DNA from: Pseudomonas fluorescens
Lineage (GTDB): Bacteria; Pseudomonadota; Gammaproteobacteria; Pseudomonadales; Pseudomonadaceae
Direction of reading: 5' to 3'
Assembly: GCF_002022275.1 (NCBI RefSeq)
Contig: NZ_MSDF01000016.1
Coordinates: 64,301 to 128,300, forward strand
DNA: 64,000 nt
Numbering within the stretch: the stretch's first letter is position 1; every line of letters starts with the position of its first letter. Both the position numbers and the translations under genes were made by a program. Positions 41,767 through 52,312 of the stretch are shown here, one piece after another. Below the pieces are notes generated by a model. The model saw nothing but the letters and a program-made list of their open reading frames with translations, had not been told where the DNA came from and made no database searches.

Positions 41767-42768
41767 TCAGTCCGCAACCACACGGTTCTTGCCCAGGCGC
41801 TTGGCCTCATACATGGCCGCATCGGCCCGTGCGAACAGGCTGTCGAGGGTCGAATCTTCCTCGCGCAAGCTGGCCAGGCCCTGGCTGACGGTCACGGTAA
41901 AATCCCGGCCTTCGTAGCTGAACTTCAGCGCCTGGATTTCCTTGCCGAGCCTTTCGGCCACCTGCAACGCCATTTCCGGTGCGCAACCCGGTAATACGGC
42001 GGCGAACTCTTCGCCACCAATGCGCCCGAACAGGTCGCCACGGCGCAATACGCTTCGGCCGCTCTCGGCGATACGCCGTAGCACCTGATCGCCCTCCAAG
42101 TGGCCGTAGGTGTCGTTGACGTCCTTGAAGTCATCGATGTCCAGCAACAGGAACGCCAGCGGCCCGCCCTGGGCGCAGGCGCTGTCGAAGGCCTGGTTGG
42201 CGCATTCGAAAAAATGCCGGCGGTTACTGCTCTGGGTCAGCACGTCGGTGGTGGCCAGGCGGTGCAATTCCAGCTCCATCTGTTTCTTTTCGGTGATGTC
42301 TTCGGCCATGCCGACCACGATCACCGGCTCACCGGGCTCCACCTGCTGGTTGATGTAGCACTTGTCACTCAGCCAGCGGATCTGGCCGTCAGCGGTGATG
42401 ATGCGGTACTCGCGGTCTTCCACAGCACCCTGTTCCAGCACGCGGGCCAGGCTGTGTTCGGCGTAGTCGAGGTCTTCGGGGTGAATGCTGTTGCGCCATT
42501 CCCGGTGGTCGGCCAGCAACAAACCCGCTGAACGGCCAAACACACGCTCATAGGCCGGGCTGACGTACAGCACGCGGCGCGTTTCCCAATCGATGGCCCA
42601 CAGCACGGCGTTCACACTGACCAGCAGCGAGCTCAGCAGTTGCTCGCGCTCACTCAGCCGCTCGACTTCACCCTGGGCATGCATCAGCGCCAGCAGGGTC
42701 GCCGCGGCGGCTGGGCGAGAAGGCTCGGCCGTGGGCGTGTCGGGTGCAAAGGGGTTTTCGAGAACCAT
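41767..42768 (-). CDS. PAS-GGDEF diguanylate cyclase
   Basis: A 333-residue cytoplasmic protein. A PAS/PAC sensor (about 45-165, VLYVSPAYERVFGRSAG) is followed by a GGDEF domain with active-site RIGGEEF (about 248-254) and an RxxD-type inhibitory site RRGD just before it. It should make c-di-GMP and be feedback inhibited. No membrane segment is present. The signal sensed is unknown. It is convergent with the HDOD gene. Confidence 0.92.
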   Translation of the reverse strand: MVLENPFAPDTPTAEPSRPAAAATLLALMHAQGEVERLSEREQLLSSLLVSVNAVLWAIDWETRRVLYVSPAYERVFGRSAGLLLADHREWRNSIHPEDLDYAEHSLARVLEQGAVEDREYRIITADGQIRWLSDKCYINQQVEPGEPVIVVGMAEDITEKKQMELELHRLATTDVLTQSSNRRHFFECANQAFDSACAQGGPLAFLLLDIDDFKDVNDTYGHLEGDQVLRRIAESGRSVLRRGDLFGRIGGEEFAAVLPGCAPEMALQVAERLGKEIQALKFSYEGRDFTVTVSQGLASLREEDSTLDSLFARADAAMYEAKRLGKNRVVAD

Positions 42769-42981
42769 CGGTACAACTCTCTCTGGGCGCGCCGCAGGAT
42801 GGAGCCGCGATCACTACAAGGGGCCACCATGATGGCGAAGTGTTCATTGAGAGAGGGGAATTGCGGTGAAGTTCCGTGATCCAGCTGACTAAGAAATGAC
42901 GTCAGAAACCGGTTGGGGCCCGATTTTCGTGATGAACAGGCTGATTTTGGTGAGTGGTTTTACGGTGGCGAGCGTACTCAT

Positions 42982-43117
42982 TGTGGCGAGCGGGCTTGCC
43001 CCGCGTTGGGCTGCGCAGCAGCCCCAAAACCTGACAACGCGTTCTGTATGACAGAACTGCGCTGGTGGGATCAGGGCTGCTGCGCAGCCCAACGCGGGGC
43101 AAGCCCGCTCGCCACAG
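42982..43117. repeat. REPIN, GGCGAGCGGGCTTGCCCCGCG family
   Basis: TGTGGCGAGCGGGCTTGCCC with CGCGTTGGGCTGC, and the inverted GCGCAGCCCAACGCGGGGC with AAGCCCGCTCGCCACA, make a long imperfect hairpin. It is a different REP family from the GTGGGAGC type and is followed by a third partial unit (AAGCCCGCTTGCCAC). Confidence 0.88.
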
Positions 43118-43154
43118 AAAGCCCGCTTGCCACGGGCGGGCGGTGAGTGCCTGT

Positions 43155-44339
43155 TCAGGCCGCGGCAGGACGCAGTGAATAGGTCTTCAGCTGGTGGGCA
43201 AAATCACGCAGGGACTGGATACCGCTGGCCTCGGCCTCATGCACCCATTCCTTGATCGCGGCCAACATATCGTGGCCATTGGAACTGGTCTTGAGCCAGA
43301 TCTGCTGCAAGGCCAGGCGCTTCTCGTAAATCACCGTCAGGGCGTGGCTGTGTTCCAGCATGCTCTGGATACGCACGTGGTGGCGGTCATCCAGCAAGCT
43401 GGTTTCCCGCGACAGCAGGCGCTTGGCGCGGTGGAACTGGTGGCGCACCGAATGATCGACTTTCTCCAGCTCCTGCTTGACCAGCGGGCCAATCACCAAC
43501 TTGCGGTACTGGGCCATGATCTGGAAGCGGTTGTTGAGGATCGCCATGGCGGTGTCCATGTCCAGATGGCCCTTGCCTTCAACACGGTGCGCGATAGGCG
43601 CCACGCGTTGCACCTTGGCCAGTCGGAAAAAGCTGAACACTTTGATCCACGCCCAACCGAGGTCGAATTCCCATTTTTTCACCGACAATTTGGCGGAGTT
43701 GGGGTAGGTGTGGTGGTTGTTGTGCAGTTCTTCGCCGCCAACAATGATGCCCCACGGCACCAGGTTGGTCGCCGCGTCGCGGCATTCGAAGTTGCGATAG
43801 CCCACGGCATGGCCCAGGCCGTTGATTACGCCGGCGGCCCAGAACGGGATCCACATCATCTGGATCGCCCAGATGGTGATGCCGATGGTGCCGAACAGCA
43901 TCAGGTCGATAACGCCCATGATCGCCACGCCCAGCAACGGGTAGGGCGTGTAGATGTTGCGTTCGATCCAGTCGTCCGGGCAGTTCTTGCCGTAGATGCG
44001 CAGTGTTTCCGGGTTTTCGGCCTCGGCGCGGTACAGCTCGGCGCCTTTGCGCAACACGGTAGACAGGCCTTTGATGACCGGGCTGTGCGGGTCATCGACG
44101 GTTTCGCACTTGGCGTGGTGCTTGCGGTGGATGGCGGTCCACTCGCGGGTGTTCTGCGCCGTGGTCAGCCACAGCCAGAAGCGGAAGAAGTGTTTCAGGC
44201 CGGCATTGAGCTCCAGGGAGCGATGGGCTGAATAACGGTGCAGATAGACGGTGACCCCAACAATGGTCACATGGGTCATCAACAGCGTGACTGCCACCAG
44301 TTGCCAGGCTGACAGGTCAAGAAAACCGTTGTACCACAT
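43155..44339 (-). CDS. desA: membrane delta-9 fatty-acid desaturase
   Basis: A 394-residue enzyme with hydrophobic helices and three histidine boxes: HRYSAHRS (about 34-41), HRKHHAKC (about 72-79) and HNNHHTYP (about 206-213). It inserts a double bond at position 9 of acyl chains in membrane phospholipids, using a di-iron centre and oxygen. The position next to the GGDEF/EAL gene and the sulfate operon matches PA0286 of P. aeruginosa. ATG 44339 is preferred to the upstream start at 44378. Confidence 0.88.
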   Translation of the reverse strand: MWYNGFLDLSAWQLVAVTLLMTHVTIVGVTVYLHRYSAHRSLELNAGLKHFFRFWLWLTTAQNTREWTAIHRKHHAKCETVDDPHSPVIKGLSTVLRKGAELYRAEAENPETLRIYGKNCPDDWIERNIYTPYPLLGVAIMGVIDLMLFGTIGITIWAIQMMWIPFWAAGVINGLGHAVGYRNFECRDAATNLVPWGIIVGGEELHNNHHTYPNSAKLSVKKWEFDLGWAWIKVFSFFRLAKVQRVAPIAHRVEGKGHLDMDTAMAILNNRFQIMAQYRKLVIGPLVKQELEKVDHSVRHQFHRAKRLLSRETSLLDDRHHVRIQSMLEHSHALTVIYEKRLALQQIWLKTSSNGHDMLAAIKEWVHEAEASGIQSLRDFAHQLKTYSLRPAAA

Positions 44340-44505
44340 AGGCTGTATGGCCCTCAGATAAAGAAAAAAACAGCTCACGCATTATCACTAAGCCCACAGA
44401 GAAAACCAGCCACCCTTTCAGATAGGAGTGACTGGATGTTTCTTATTCTATAATCCGCAGCCTTTGTAGGGCGATTTTGTTTTTTGGGTAAGGATTACTG
44501 ACCAT

Positions 44506-46419
44506 ATGCTGTTTTCGTACCGAGGTGCCCTTCGTGCGGGGCTGGTATACCTGCTGGTTTCCATCGTGTGGCTCCAGCTCAGCAACCACCTATTAATCGA
44601 CTTTCTCGATGACCCACGGGAGTTGGGGCGCTGGCTGCAGGTGCGCGGCTATGTTTGGGTGGCCTTGACCGCGCTGGCGATTTACCTGATGTGCGTGCGT
44701 TTCGCCCGCACTCACAGGCTTCAACAACCCCTGAAAGAAAACCGCGAGCGCCTGCAACAGGCGGCCGCCGTCTTCGACAGCACCCGCGAAGGCGTGCTGG
44801 TGACCGATGCCCAGGGGCTGATCGTTCACGTTAACCGGGCGTTCATGGCCATCACTGGCTACCGCCGCGAAGATGTCATGGGCGAACGGCCAAGCCTGTT
44901 CAAATCGGGGCGCCATTCGTCGAATTTTTACCAACAGATGTTCCAGACCCTGGAGAAATCCGGTGAATGGAGCGGCGAAATCTGGAATCGACGCAAAAGC
45001 GGCGAGATTTATCCACAGTGGCAAACCATCCGCGTTATCCATGACGACCAGGGCAACGTCAGTCACTTCGTCGCGGTGTTCTCCGACATTAGCGCCATCA
45101 AGGATTCCGAGCACGAATTGGCGTACCTCGCGCACCACGATCCGTTGACCGAGCTGCCCAATCGCCTGTTGTTCACCGACCGCGTCGAGCAGGCGCTGGC
45201 CTCGGCACAGGTGCATAAACGTGGCAGCGCCCTGCTGATGCTGGACCTGGACCACTTCAAAATCATCAACGACAGCCTCGGCCACACGGTCGGTGACCAA
45301 CTGCTCAAAGCCGTCGCTGAGCGCCTCAAAGGCCTGTTCGGCCCCGGCGTGACCCTGGCGCGCCTCGGTGGGGATGAGTTCGCGGTGTTGGCCGAAAGTT
45401 GTCCACAGGTGGTGCAGGCTGCCGCCTTGGCGCAGCGCATGCTCGATGCGATGAAGCAGCCGTTCATCTTTGATGGGCATCAATTGTTTATCAGCGCCAG
45501 TATCGGCATCAGCCTGTTTCCCAGCGATGCCCTGAGCGCCGAACAACTGCTGCGTAACGCTGATTCCGCGCTGTTCAAGGCCAAAAGCGCTGGCCGCGAA
45601 GGCTACGCGCTGTACACCGAAGAGCTGACCGCCCACGCCCAGCACCGCGTGGAAATCGCCGGCGAATTGCGCCGCGCCCTGGATCAGCACGAGCTGCGCG
45701 TCTATTACCAACCCGTGCACGACCTGCAAGACCACCGCCTGATCGGCGTCGAAGCGCTGGTGCGCTGGCAGCACCCGGAGCGCGGGCTGGTGCCGCCGGG
45801 GGAGTTTATCCCCATCGCCGAGCGCACCGGGTTGATCGCCGAAATTGATGCCTGGGTGATGGACCAGGCCTGTCGCCAGATGTGTCAGTGGCTGGCCGAG
45901 GGCGCACCGCTGAGTTTCATTGCCGTCAACGTATCCAGTCGTTTGTTCGCCCGGCGCGAGCTGTACGAGCAAGTCGCCCAAGTGCTGCACGCCACGGGCC
46001 TTGATCCGGCGGTTCTGGAGCTGGAAGTCACTGAAAGCGCAGTGATGGAGGATCCCGAAGTGGCGCTTGAGCAAATGCACCGTCTGCGCGAACTGGGCTT
46101 GCGGCTGGCTATCGACGATTTCGGCACCGGCTATTCCTCGCTGCTGCGCCTCAAGCGCCTGCCGGTGCAGAAGCTCAAGATCGATCAGGGCTTTGTGGCC
46201 GGGTTGCCGTGGGATGAGGATGATGCGGCGATTGTGCGGGTGGTGATCGCGCTGGCAAAAAGCATGGGCATGCAGGTGCACGCCGAAGGGATTGAACAGG
46301 TGGAGCAGGCGCGGTTCTTGTTGGAGCAAGAGTGTGACATGGGGCAGGGCTACTGGTTTGGGCGGCCTATGCCGGCAAGTGAAATCGATTGGGGCCGCGC
46401 CCCTCCAATCCAGGCTTGA
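44506..46419 (+). CDS. membrane PAS-GGDEF-EAL c-di-GMP enzyme
   Basis: A 637-residue protein. Two membrane helices (about 10-30 and 47-65) are followed by a PAS/PAC domain (about 82-200, FDSTREGVLVTDAQGLIVHV), a GGDEF domain with ARLGGDEF (about 283-290), and an EAL domain with LIGVEALVRWQHP (about 412-424) and IDDFGTGYSSLLRLKRLP. Both active sites look intact, so it may make or degrade c-di-GMP, with EAL activity usual for this orthologue group (PA0285-like). It is divergent from desA. Confidence 0.92.
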   Translation: MLFSYRGALRAGLVYLLVSIVWLQLSNHLLIDFLDDPRELGRWLQVRGYVWVALTALAIYLMCVRFARTHRLQQPLKENRERLQQAAAVFDSTREGVLVTDAQGLIVHVNRAFMAITGYRREDVMGERPSLFKSGRHSSNFYQQMFQTLEKSGEWSGEIWNRRKSGEIYPQWQTIRVIHDDQGNVSHFVAVFSDISAIKDSEHELAYLAHHDPLTELPNRLLFTDRVEQALASAQVHKRGSALLMLDLDHFKIINDSLGHTVGDQLLKAVAERLKGLFGPGVTLARLGGDEFAVLAESCPQVVQAAALAQRMLDAMKQPFIFDGHQLFISASIGISLFPSDALSAEQLLRNADSALFKAKSAGREGYALYTEELTAHAQHRVEIAGELRRALDQHELRVYYQPVHDLQDHRLIGVEALVRWQHPERGLVPPGEFIPIAERTGLIAEIDAWVMDQACRQMCQWLAEGAPLSFIAVNVSSRLFARRELYEQVAQVLHATGLDPAVLELEVTESAVMEDPEVALEQMHRLRELGLRLAIDDFGTGYSSLLRLKRLPVQKLKIDQGFVAGLPWDEDDAAIVRVVIALAKSMGMQVHAEGIEQVEQARFLLEQECDMGQGYWFGRPMPASEIDWGRAPPIQA

Positions 46420-46432
46420 AATGCACTCAAAA

Positions 46433-46522
46433 TGTGGGAGCTGGCTTGCCTGCGATAGCGGTAGGTCAGCGATGAATGTACTCGCTGACACACTGCCATC
46501 GCAGGCAAGCCAGCTCCCACAT
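46433..46522. repeat. REPIN
   Basis: TGTGGGAGCTGGCTTGCCTGCGA and its inverted partner lie after the GGDEF/EAL gene. Confidence 0.88.
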
Positions 46523-46720
46523 TTAGATCTTCTCGAGGCTTTATTTCGGTGTTCGGGCACAAAACCCGCTCGCAACCCCACGTCCTGCCAGAAAATTCTT
46601 TCTGGTTATATAAACATTCTTAAATAGTATTTTTAAGAATATCCGCGCTTATCTACTATCGCCCTCACGCCGCAAGCAGTGCCGCCACTGCGAGGCACTA
46701 TTCATTTCAGGAGCGAGACC

Positions 46721-46903
46721 ATGAGCGCATCTCTACGTAGCGTCGACGGCCAGGACGAAGCAGCCATTTTGCGTGAGATCCAGAGCGCCCTGCGCGATCT
46801 GCGGTTTGGCGCGGTGGAAATTACTGTGCACAACGCCCAAGTGGTACAGATCGAACGCAAAGAAAAATTCCGTTTGCAGAACCCAGGCAACAAACCGGCT
46901 TAA
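46721..46903 (+). CDS. oscA: small sulfur-utilisation protein OscA
   Basis: A 60-residue protein: ILREIQSALRDLRFGAVEIT (about 15-34), then IERKEKFRLQN. This matches the small conserved OscA/DUF2292-type protein found before sbp in Pseudomonas, linked to growth on organic sulfur or under chromate stress. A CAGGAG lies upstream of ATG 46721. It is 67 bp from sbp and is probably expressed with it under sulfur limitation. Confidence 0.85.
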   Translation: MSASLRSVDGQDEAAILREIQSALRDLRFGAVEITVHNAQVVQIERKEKFRLQNPGNKPA

Positions 46904-46970
46904 GCATCACCGGCGATAGACCCGCAGTTATAAGAAAAAGCCAACACCAAAGAATTTTCAGGAGCCTTCT

Positions 46971-47981
46971 ATGTCGTCGATTCGCCGTTACGCCCTGGCC
47001 GCATTGGCCAGTGCCGTGTTTGCAGGTTCCGCCGTTGCCAAAGACTACGAGTTGCTCAACGTCTCATACGACCCTACCCGTGAGCTGTACCAGGACTACA
47101 ACGCTGAGTTCACCAATTTCTGGAAACAGTCCCACCCGGGCGACAACGTCAAAATCCAGCAATCCCACGGTGGTTCGGGCAAGCAAGGCCGTGCGGTCAT
47201 CGACGGCCTGCGCGCCGACGTGGTGACCCTGGCCCTGGCCGGCGACATCGACGAAATCGCCAAACTGGGCAAGACCCTGCCGGAAAACTGGCAAACCCGC
47301 CTGCCGGATGCGAGCACCCCGTACACCTCGACCATCGTGTTCCTGGTGCGCAAGGGCAACCCTAAAGGCATCAAGGATTGGGGCGACCTGATCAAGAAAG
47401 ACGTGTCCGTGATCACCCCGAACCCGAAAACTTCCGGCGGTGCGCGCTGGAACTTCCTCGCCGCCTGGGCCTACGGCCTCAAAGCCGGTGGCAGCGAAGC
47501 CAAGGCGCAGGAATACGTCAAAGAACTGTTCAAGCACGTGCCGATTCTCGACACCGGCGCCCGTGGTTCGACCATCACCTTCGTCAACAACGGTCAGGGT
47601 GACGTGTTGCTGGCCTGGGAAAACGAAGCGTTCCTGGCGCTGAAAGAAGACGGCGGCGCCGATAAGTTCGACATCGTCGTGCCGTCCCTGTCGATCCTCG
47701 CCGAGCCACCGGTTGCCGTGGTCGACAAGAACGCCGAGAAAAAGGGCAACACCGAAATCGCCACCGAATACCTGAAACACCTGTACAGCCCGGCTGGCCA
47801 GGAGATTGCGGCGAAAAACTTCTACCGCCCACGCGATGCAGCGGTTGCCGCCAAATACGCCCAACAGTTCCCGAAACTGGACTTGGTGACTATCGACAAA
47901 GACTTCGGCGGCTGGAAAACTGCCCAACCGAAATTCTTTAACGACGGCGGCGTGTTCGACCAGATTTACACCGCGCAGTAA
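46971..47981 (+). CDS. sbp: periplasmic sulfate-binding protein
   Basis: A 336-residue solute-binding protein. The signal peptide is cleaved after SAVAK or nearby. [20 protein letters not shown] (about 24-43), [16 protein letters not shown] (about 65-80) and [16 protein letters not shown] (about 152-167) are the sulfate-contact motifs of the Sbp/CysP family. It delivers sulfate to CysTWA. It is the first transporter gene of the operon, with a REPIN between it and cysT. Confidence 0.93.
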   Translation: MSSIRRYALAALASAVFAGSAVAKDYELLNVSYDPTRELYQDYNAEFTNFWKQSHPGDNVKIQQSHGGSGKQGRAVIDGLRADVVTLALAGDIDEIAKLGKTLPENWQTRLPDASTPYTSTIVFLVRKGNPKGIKDWGDLIKKDVSVITPNPKTSGGARWNFLAAWAYGLKAGGSEAKAQEYVKELFKHVPILDTGARGSTITFVNNGQGDVLLAWENEAFLALKEDGGADKFDIVVPSLSILAEPPVAVVDKNAEKKGNTEIATEYLKHLYSPAGQEIAAKNFYRPRDAAVAAKYAQQFPKLDLVTIDKDFGGWKTAQPKFFNDGGVFDQIYTAQ

Positions 47982-48026
47982 GCCAAAGTACCTGTAGGAG
48001 CCTGATTTTCTGTAGGCGCTGGGCTT

Positions 48027-48115
48027 GTGTGGGAGCTGGCTTGCCTGCGATGGCATCACTTAGGTGTGACTGACACACCGAGGTGAGGCCATCGCAGGCA
48101 AGCCAGCTCCCACAG
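48027..48115. repeat. REPIN inside the sulfate operon
   Basis: TGTGGGAGCTGGCTTGCCTGCGA and its inverted partner lie between sbp and cysT. A weaker fragment (GCGCGCTCCTACAG) follows. A stable hairpin here could raise sbp transcript levels over the permease genes. Confidence 0.85.
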
Positions 48116-48179
48116 AAAAGCCAGCCTCCCCAGAAAGCGCGCTCCTACAGTGGTTTCTACCCTTTAACCAAGGACTCTT

Positions 48180-48998
48180 ATGTCGCGTCGTATCTCCCCC
48201 GTCATACCCGGCTTCGGGCTGACGCTGGGCTACACCGTGGTGTACCTCAGCCTGATCGTACTCATCCCCCTTGCGGCGATGTTTGTACACGCCGCTCAAC
48301 TTACCTGGGATCAGTTCTGGAACATCATCTCCGCACCGCGTGTGCTGGCGGCGTTGAAACTGAGCTTCGGCACTGCGTTGTACGCCGCCATCATCAATGG
48401 CGTGATCGGTACACTGCTGGCCTGGGTGCTGGTGCGCTACACCTTCCCCGGCCGCAAGATCATCGACGCGATGATCGACTTGCCGTTCGCGCTGCCCACC
48501 GCCGTCGCCGGTATCGCGCTGACCGCGCTGTACACGCCTAACGGGCTGGTCGGCCAGTTCGCCGCAGACCTGGGTTTCAAAATCGCCTACACCCCGTTGG
48601 GCATCACGCTGGCGCTGACCTTCGTCACGCTGCCGTTCGTGGTGCGCACGGTGCAGCCGGTGCTTGCCGATATCCCCCGGGAAATCGAAGAGGCGGCCGC
48701 CTGCCTGGGTGCCAAGCCGTTGCAGGTGTTCCGCTACATTCTCGTGCCCGCGCTGCTGCCCGCCTGGCTGACCGGTTTCGCCCTGGCCTTTGCCCGTGGC
48801 GTCGGAGAGTACGGCTCGGTGATTTTCATCGCCGGCAACATGCCGATGAAAACCGAGATCCTGCCGCTGCTGATCATGGTCAAGCTCGACCAATACGACT
48901 ACCACGGCGCCACCTCGATTGGTGTGCTGATGCTGGTGGTTTCCTTTGTTTTGCTGCTGCTGATCAACTTGTTGCAGCGGCGCATCGAAACCCCATAA
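48180..48998 (+). CDS. cysT: sulfate ABC transporter permease CysT
   Basis: A 272-residue inner-membrane permease with six helices. The EAA loop is [20 protein letters not shown] (about 171-190). [20 protein letters not shown] (about 102-121) is typical of CysT. It pairs with CysW. 13 bp separate the two genes. Confidence 0.92.
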   Translation: MSRRISPVIPGFGLTLGYTVVYLSLIVLIPLAAMFVHAAQLTWDQFWNIISAPRVLAALKLSFGTALYAAIINGVIGTLLAWVLVRYTFPGRKIIDAMIDLPFALPTAVAGIALTALYTPNGLVGQFAADLGFKIAYTPLGITLALTFVTLPFVVRTVQPVLADIPREIEEAAACLGAKPLQVFRYILVPALLPAWLTGFALAFARGVGEYGSVIFIAGNMPMKTEILPLLIMVKLDQYDYHGATSIGVLMLVVSFVLLLLINLLQRRIETP

Positions 48999-49011
48999 GG
49001 AGGCGCGGAAC

Positions 49012-49884
49012 ATGTCCCAATCGTCTATTTCCGCCGCGTCCTCGGCCAACGCTGCCCGCCGTGGCAGCGCAGTGTCGCGACGCATCCTGATCAGCCTTGG
49101 CTGGCTGGTGTTCGCATTGTTCCTGCTGCTGCCGCTGTTTATTGTGGTGTCCCAGGGCTTGAAGAACGGCCTCGGCGCGTTCTTCACCGCGATCCTCGAA
49201 CCCGACGCGTTGTCGGCGCTGAAACTCACGGTGATCGCCGTGGTGATTTCGGTGCCGCTCAACGTGGTGTTCGGCGTCAGCGCCGCCTGGTGCGTGAGCA
49301 AGTACTCGTTCCGTGGCAAGAGCATCCTCGTCACGTTGATCGACCTGCCGTTCTCGGTCTCGCCGGTGATTGCAGGTTTGGTTTACGTGCTGATGTTCGG
49401 CGCCCAGGGCTTCTTCGGCCCGTGGCTGCAAGACCACGACATCCAGATCGTGTTCGCCTTGCCCGGCATCGTACTGGCAACCATCTTTGTCACCGTGCCC
49501 TTCGTGGCCCGTGAACTGATCCCGCTGATGCAGGAGCAGGGCACCCAGGAGGAAGAGGCTGCACGCCTGCTCGGCGCCAACGGCTGGCAGATGTTCTGGC
49601 ACGTGACCGTGCCGAACATCAAGTGGGGCCTGATCTACGGTGTTGTGCTGTGTACCGCGCGGGCCATGGGTGAGTTCGGCGCGGTGTCGGTGGTGTCCGG
49701 CCACATTCGCGGCGTGACCAACACCTTGCCGCTGCACGTCGAGATTCTCTACAACGAATACAACCACGTTGCCGCGTTTGCGGTGGCGAGTCTGCTGCTG
49801 ATCCTGGCGCTCTTCATCCTGCTGCTCAAGCAGTGGAGCGAGAACCGTATTAACCGCCTGCGCACAGGTAGCGGAGAGGAATAA
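49012..49884 (+). CDS. cysW: sulfate ABC transporter permease CysW
   Basis: A 290-residue inner-membrane permease with six helices. The EAA loop is [20 protein letters not shown] (about 181-200), and the membrane motif is [25 protein letters not shown] precedes ATG 49012. It forms the pore with CysT, energised by CysA, which starts 3 nt after its stop. Confidence 0.93.
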   Translation: MSQSSISAASSANAARRGSAVSRRILISLGWLVFALFLLLPLFIVVSQGLKNGLGAFFTAILEPDALSALKLTVIAVVISVPLNVVFGVSAAWCVSKYSFRGKSILVTLIDLPFSVSPVIAGLVYVLMFGAQGFFGPWLQDHDIQIVFALPGIVLATIFVTVPFVARELIPLMQEQGTQEEEAARLLGANGWQMFWHVTVPNIKWGLIYGVVLCTARAMGEFGAVSVVSGHIRGVTNTLPLHVEILYNEYNHVAAFAVASLLLILALFILLLKQWSENRINRLRTGSGEE

Positions 49885-49887
49885 GTC

Positions 49888-50868
49888 ATGTCGATTGAAG
49901 TCCGTAATGTCAGCAAGAATTTCAACGCCTTCAAGGCCCTGAACAGCATCAATCTGGATATCCAGAGTGGCGAGCTGGTGGCGTTGCTCGGCCCGTCCGG
50001 CTGCGGCAAGACCACCTTGCTGCGCATCATTGCCGGCCTGGAAACTCCGGATGACGGCAGCATCGTGTTCCACGGTGAAGACGTGTCCGGGCACGACGTG
50101 CGCGATCGCAACGTCGGGTTTGTGTTCCAGCACTACGCGTTGTTTCGCCATATGACCGTGTTTGACAACGTCGCCTTCGGCCTGCGCATGAAACCGAAAA
50201 ACCAGCGCCCGAGCGAAAGCCAGATCGCGGTGAAGGTCCACGAACTGCTGAACATGGTGCAGCTTGACTGGTTGTCGGACCGCTACCCGGAACAACTCTC
50301 CGGTGGCCAGCGCCAACGTATCGCCCTGGCCCGCGCCCTGGCGGTCGAGCCCAAAGTGCTGTTGCTGGATGAGCCCTTCGGTGCCCTCGACGCCAAGGTG
50401 CGTAAAGAACTGCGCCGCTGGCTGGCGCGCCTGCACGAAGACATCAACCTGACCTCGGTATTCGTGACCCACGACCAGGAAGAGGCCATGGAAGTCGCCG
50501 ACCGTATCGTGGTGATGAACAAGGGCGTGATCGAGCAGATCGGTTCACCGGGCGAAGTCTACGAAAACCCGGCGAGCGACTTTGTTTACCACTTCCTTGG
50601 CGACTCCAACCGCCTGCACTTGGGCGAGGACAAGCACGTGCTGTTCCGGCCGCACGAAGTGTCGCTGTCGCGCCATGAACTGGAAGATCACCACGCGGCT
50701 GAGGTGCGGGATATTCGCCCACTCGGTGCAACGACTCGGGTGACCTTGAAGGTCGAAGGCCAAAGCGAGCTGATCGAAGCTGAAGTGGTGAAGGACCACG
50801 ACAGCCTGACCGGCCTGGCCCGTGGCGAGACCTTGTTCTTCAAACCCAAGGTCTGGCAAAAAGCCTGA
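49888..50868 (+). CDS. cysA: sulfate ABC transporter ATPase CysA
   Basis: A 326-residue ATPase: Walker [10 protein letters not shown] (about 36-44), signature LSGGQRQR (about 135-142), Walker [13 protein letters not shown] (about 155-166) and a His switch in VTHDQEEA, then a C-terminal regulatory domain. It is cytoplasmic and powers sulfate uptake through CysTW. It is the last gene of the operon. Confidence 0.95.
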   Translation: MSIEVRNVSKNFNAFKALNSINLDIQSGELVALLGPSGCGKTTLLRIIAGLETPDDGSIVFHGEDVSGHDVRDRNVGFVFQHYALFRHMTVFDNVAFGLRMKPKNQRPSESQIAVKVHELLNMVQLDWLSDRYPEQLSGGQRQRIALARALAVEPKVLLLDEPFGALDAKVRKELRRWLARLHEDINLTSVFVTHDQEEAMEVADRIVVMNKGVIEQIGSPGEVYENPASDFVYHFLGDSNRLHLGEDKHVLFRPHEVSLSRHELEDHHAAEVRDIRPLGATTRVTLKVEGQSELIEAEVVKDHDSLTGLARGETLFFKPKVWQKA

Positions 50869-50874
50869 CGCAAA

Positions 50875-50981
50875 GATCGTTCCCACGCTCCGCGTGGGAA
50901 TGCCTCTTGTGACGCTTTGCATCACGCTTTGGGACGCGGAGCGTCCATGGCTGCATTCCCACGCAGAGCGTGGGAACGATC
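50875..50981. repeat. REP hairpin, CGTTCCCACGC family, overlapping a stop codon
   Basis: GATCGTTCCCACGCTCCGCG and GAGCGTGGGAACGATC bracket 107 bp, with inner TGGGAATGC and GCATTCCCA repeats. The right end supplies part of the stop codon of the 50980 gene. It is a third REP family in this window. Confidence 0.85.
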
Positions 50982-51504
50982 ATGCGGGAGAGTTGTGGCG
51001 GTTGGTCCGCACCGGCCCCGACCGCTCTTCGATCTGCTGCTTCAAATCCCCCCGCAACCCCACCAGAAACGCCAACTCCGCCACCACAAACAACGGCCCT
51101 ACGATGAGCCCCGACACATCGTCCACAAACGCGGGCTTCTTGCCTTCGTAGTAATGCCCGACAAACTGAATCACCCAGCCCACCACAAACATCCCGATGC
51201 CGCTGCTCAGCCACACCAGCGTGCTCTGCGCCGCCAGTACATGCCCGGCCCACACCGACAAGCCCATCAGCACCGTCATCAGCACGCCCAGCGCCAGTTC
51301 CAGGCGTAGGTAAAACCACGCCGAAAACAGCGCGACAATCACCGCCGGTGAAACCCACAGACCGCCCACCGCCCATTCAGGGCGCGACAGCAGCACCGCC
51401 ACGGCGACGACGATCAGCGGAATGCCGATAAAGTGGCTGGCGATATTGCGCGGGTCGCGGTGGTAAGCAGCGTATTGGCTGAGGTGATCGACGAGGCTTT
51501 TCAT
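50980..51504 (-). CDS. Mpo1-like/DUF962 membrane protein
   Basis: A 174-residue protein with four membrane helices. YAAYHRDPRNIASHFIGIPL (about 11-30) and the late VGHYYEGKKPAFVDD (His near 118) are the conserved motifs of the Mpo1/DUF962 family, whose yeast member oxidises 2-hydroxy fatty acids with Fe(II). A bacterial lipid role is inferred. ATG 51504 has AGGAGGAAC upstream. The stop codon is built into a REP hairpin. Confidence 0.88.
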   Translation of the reverse strand: MKSLVDHLSQYAAYHRDPRNIASHFIGIPLIVVAVAVLLSRPEWAVGGLWVSPAVIVALFSAWFYLRLELALGVLMTVLMGLSVWAGHVLAAQSTLVWLSSGIGMFVVGWVIQFVGHYYEGKKPAFVDDVSGLIVGPLFVVAELAFLVGLRGDLKQQIEERSGPVRTNRHNSPA

Positions 51505-51587
51505 TGTTGTTCCTCCTGTAGGATGCTTGATCATGCCCTGTCAGCCTGCGCCTGACTGTCAACTGGGCGACAATCTTCGGAGTTCTC

Positions 51588-52274
51588 ATGGACGCAGAGA
51601 AATGGCATGCGCGACTGGCCACCGGTCACTGGTTCAGCCACTTGCCCGAGTCCTTTCAGCATAGCCTGCTGGCCCACGCGCGGCTGCGGCAGCTGGCGGC
51701 GGGGCAATACCTGTTCAAGCGCGGCGACCCGCCGTGCGGCCTGTATGCGGTGCTGGATGGCACGCTGCGCATCAGTGCGGTGAGTGAGCAGGGCAAGGAG
51801 GCGGTGCTGAGCCTGGTGGAGTTGCCGTACTGGTTCGGCGAAATCTGCCTGTTCGATGGCTTGCCCCGCACCCACGACGCCTGCGCCGTGGGGCCGTGCA
51901 CGCTGTTGCAGGTGCCGCAGCAGGCGTTGCTGAACATCCTCGATCAAACCCCGCAATACTGGCGCGACCTGGCCTTGTTGATGAGCCAAAAGCTGCGCTT
52001 GAGCTTTATCAACCTTGAACACCTGAGCCTGATGCCTGCCTCGGTTCGACTGGCCCACCGTTTGTTGATGATTGTTGAGGGGTATGGCGACACCGAGCAC
52101 GCAAAAAGCGTCCTGCAACTGCCCCAGGAAGACCTCGCGGCGATGCTGAGCCTGTCGCGCCAGACCACCAACGCCCTGCTCAAAGACCTGCAAGCCCAGG
52201 GCGTGGTGCGCCTGGGGTATGGCGAGATCGAGATTCTCGACGTTCAGCGCCTGCGTGAGGCGGCACACACCTGA
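51588..52274 (+). CDS. Crp/Fnr-family regulator
   Basis: A 228-residue regulator: a cyclic-nucleotide-binding-like beta-roll (about 12-125, LFKRGDPPCGLYAVLDGTLR) and a C-terminal helix-turn-helix (about 175-205, LPQEDLAAMLSLSRQTTNAL). The FNR cysteine cluster is absent. The effector is unknown. It is divergent from the DUF962 gene. Confidence 0.9.
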   Translation: MDAEKWHARLATGHWFSHLPESFQHSLLAHARLRQLAAGQYLFKRGDPPCGLYAVLDGTLRISAVSEQGKEAVLSLVELPYWFGEICLFDGLPRTHDACAVGPCTLLQVPQQALLNILDQTPQYWRDLALLMSQKLRLSFINLEHLSLMPASVRLAHRLLMIVEGYGDTEHAKSVLQLPQEDLAAMLSLSRQTTNALLKDLQAQGVVRLGYGEIEILDVQRLREAAHT

Positions 52275-52312
52275 GGGTGTTAGCCTGCACGTCTGATCAA
52301 TCGAGGTGTGTT

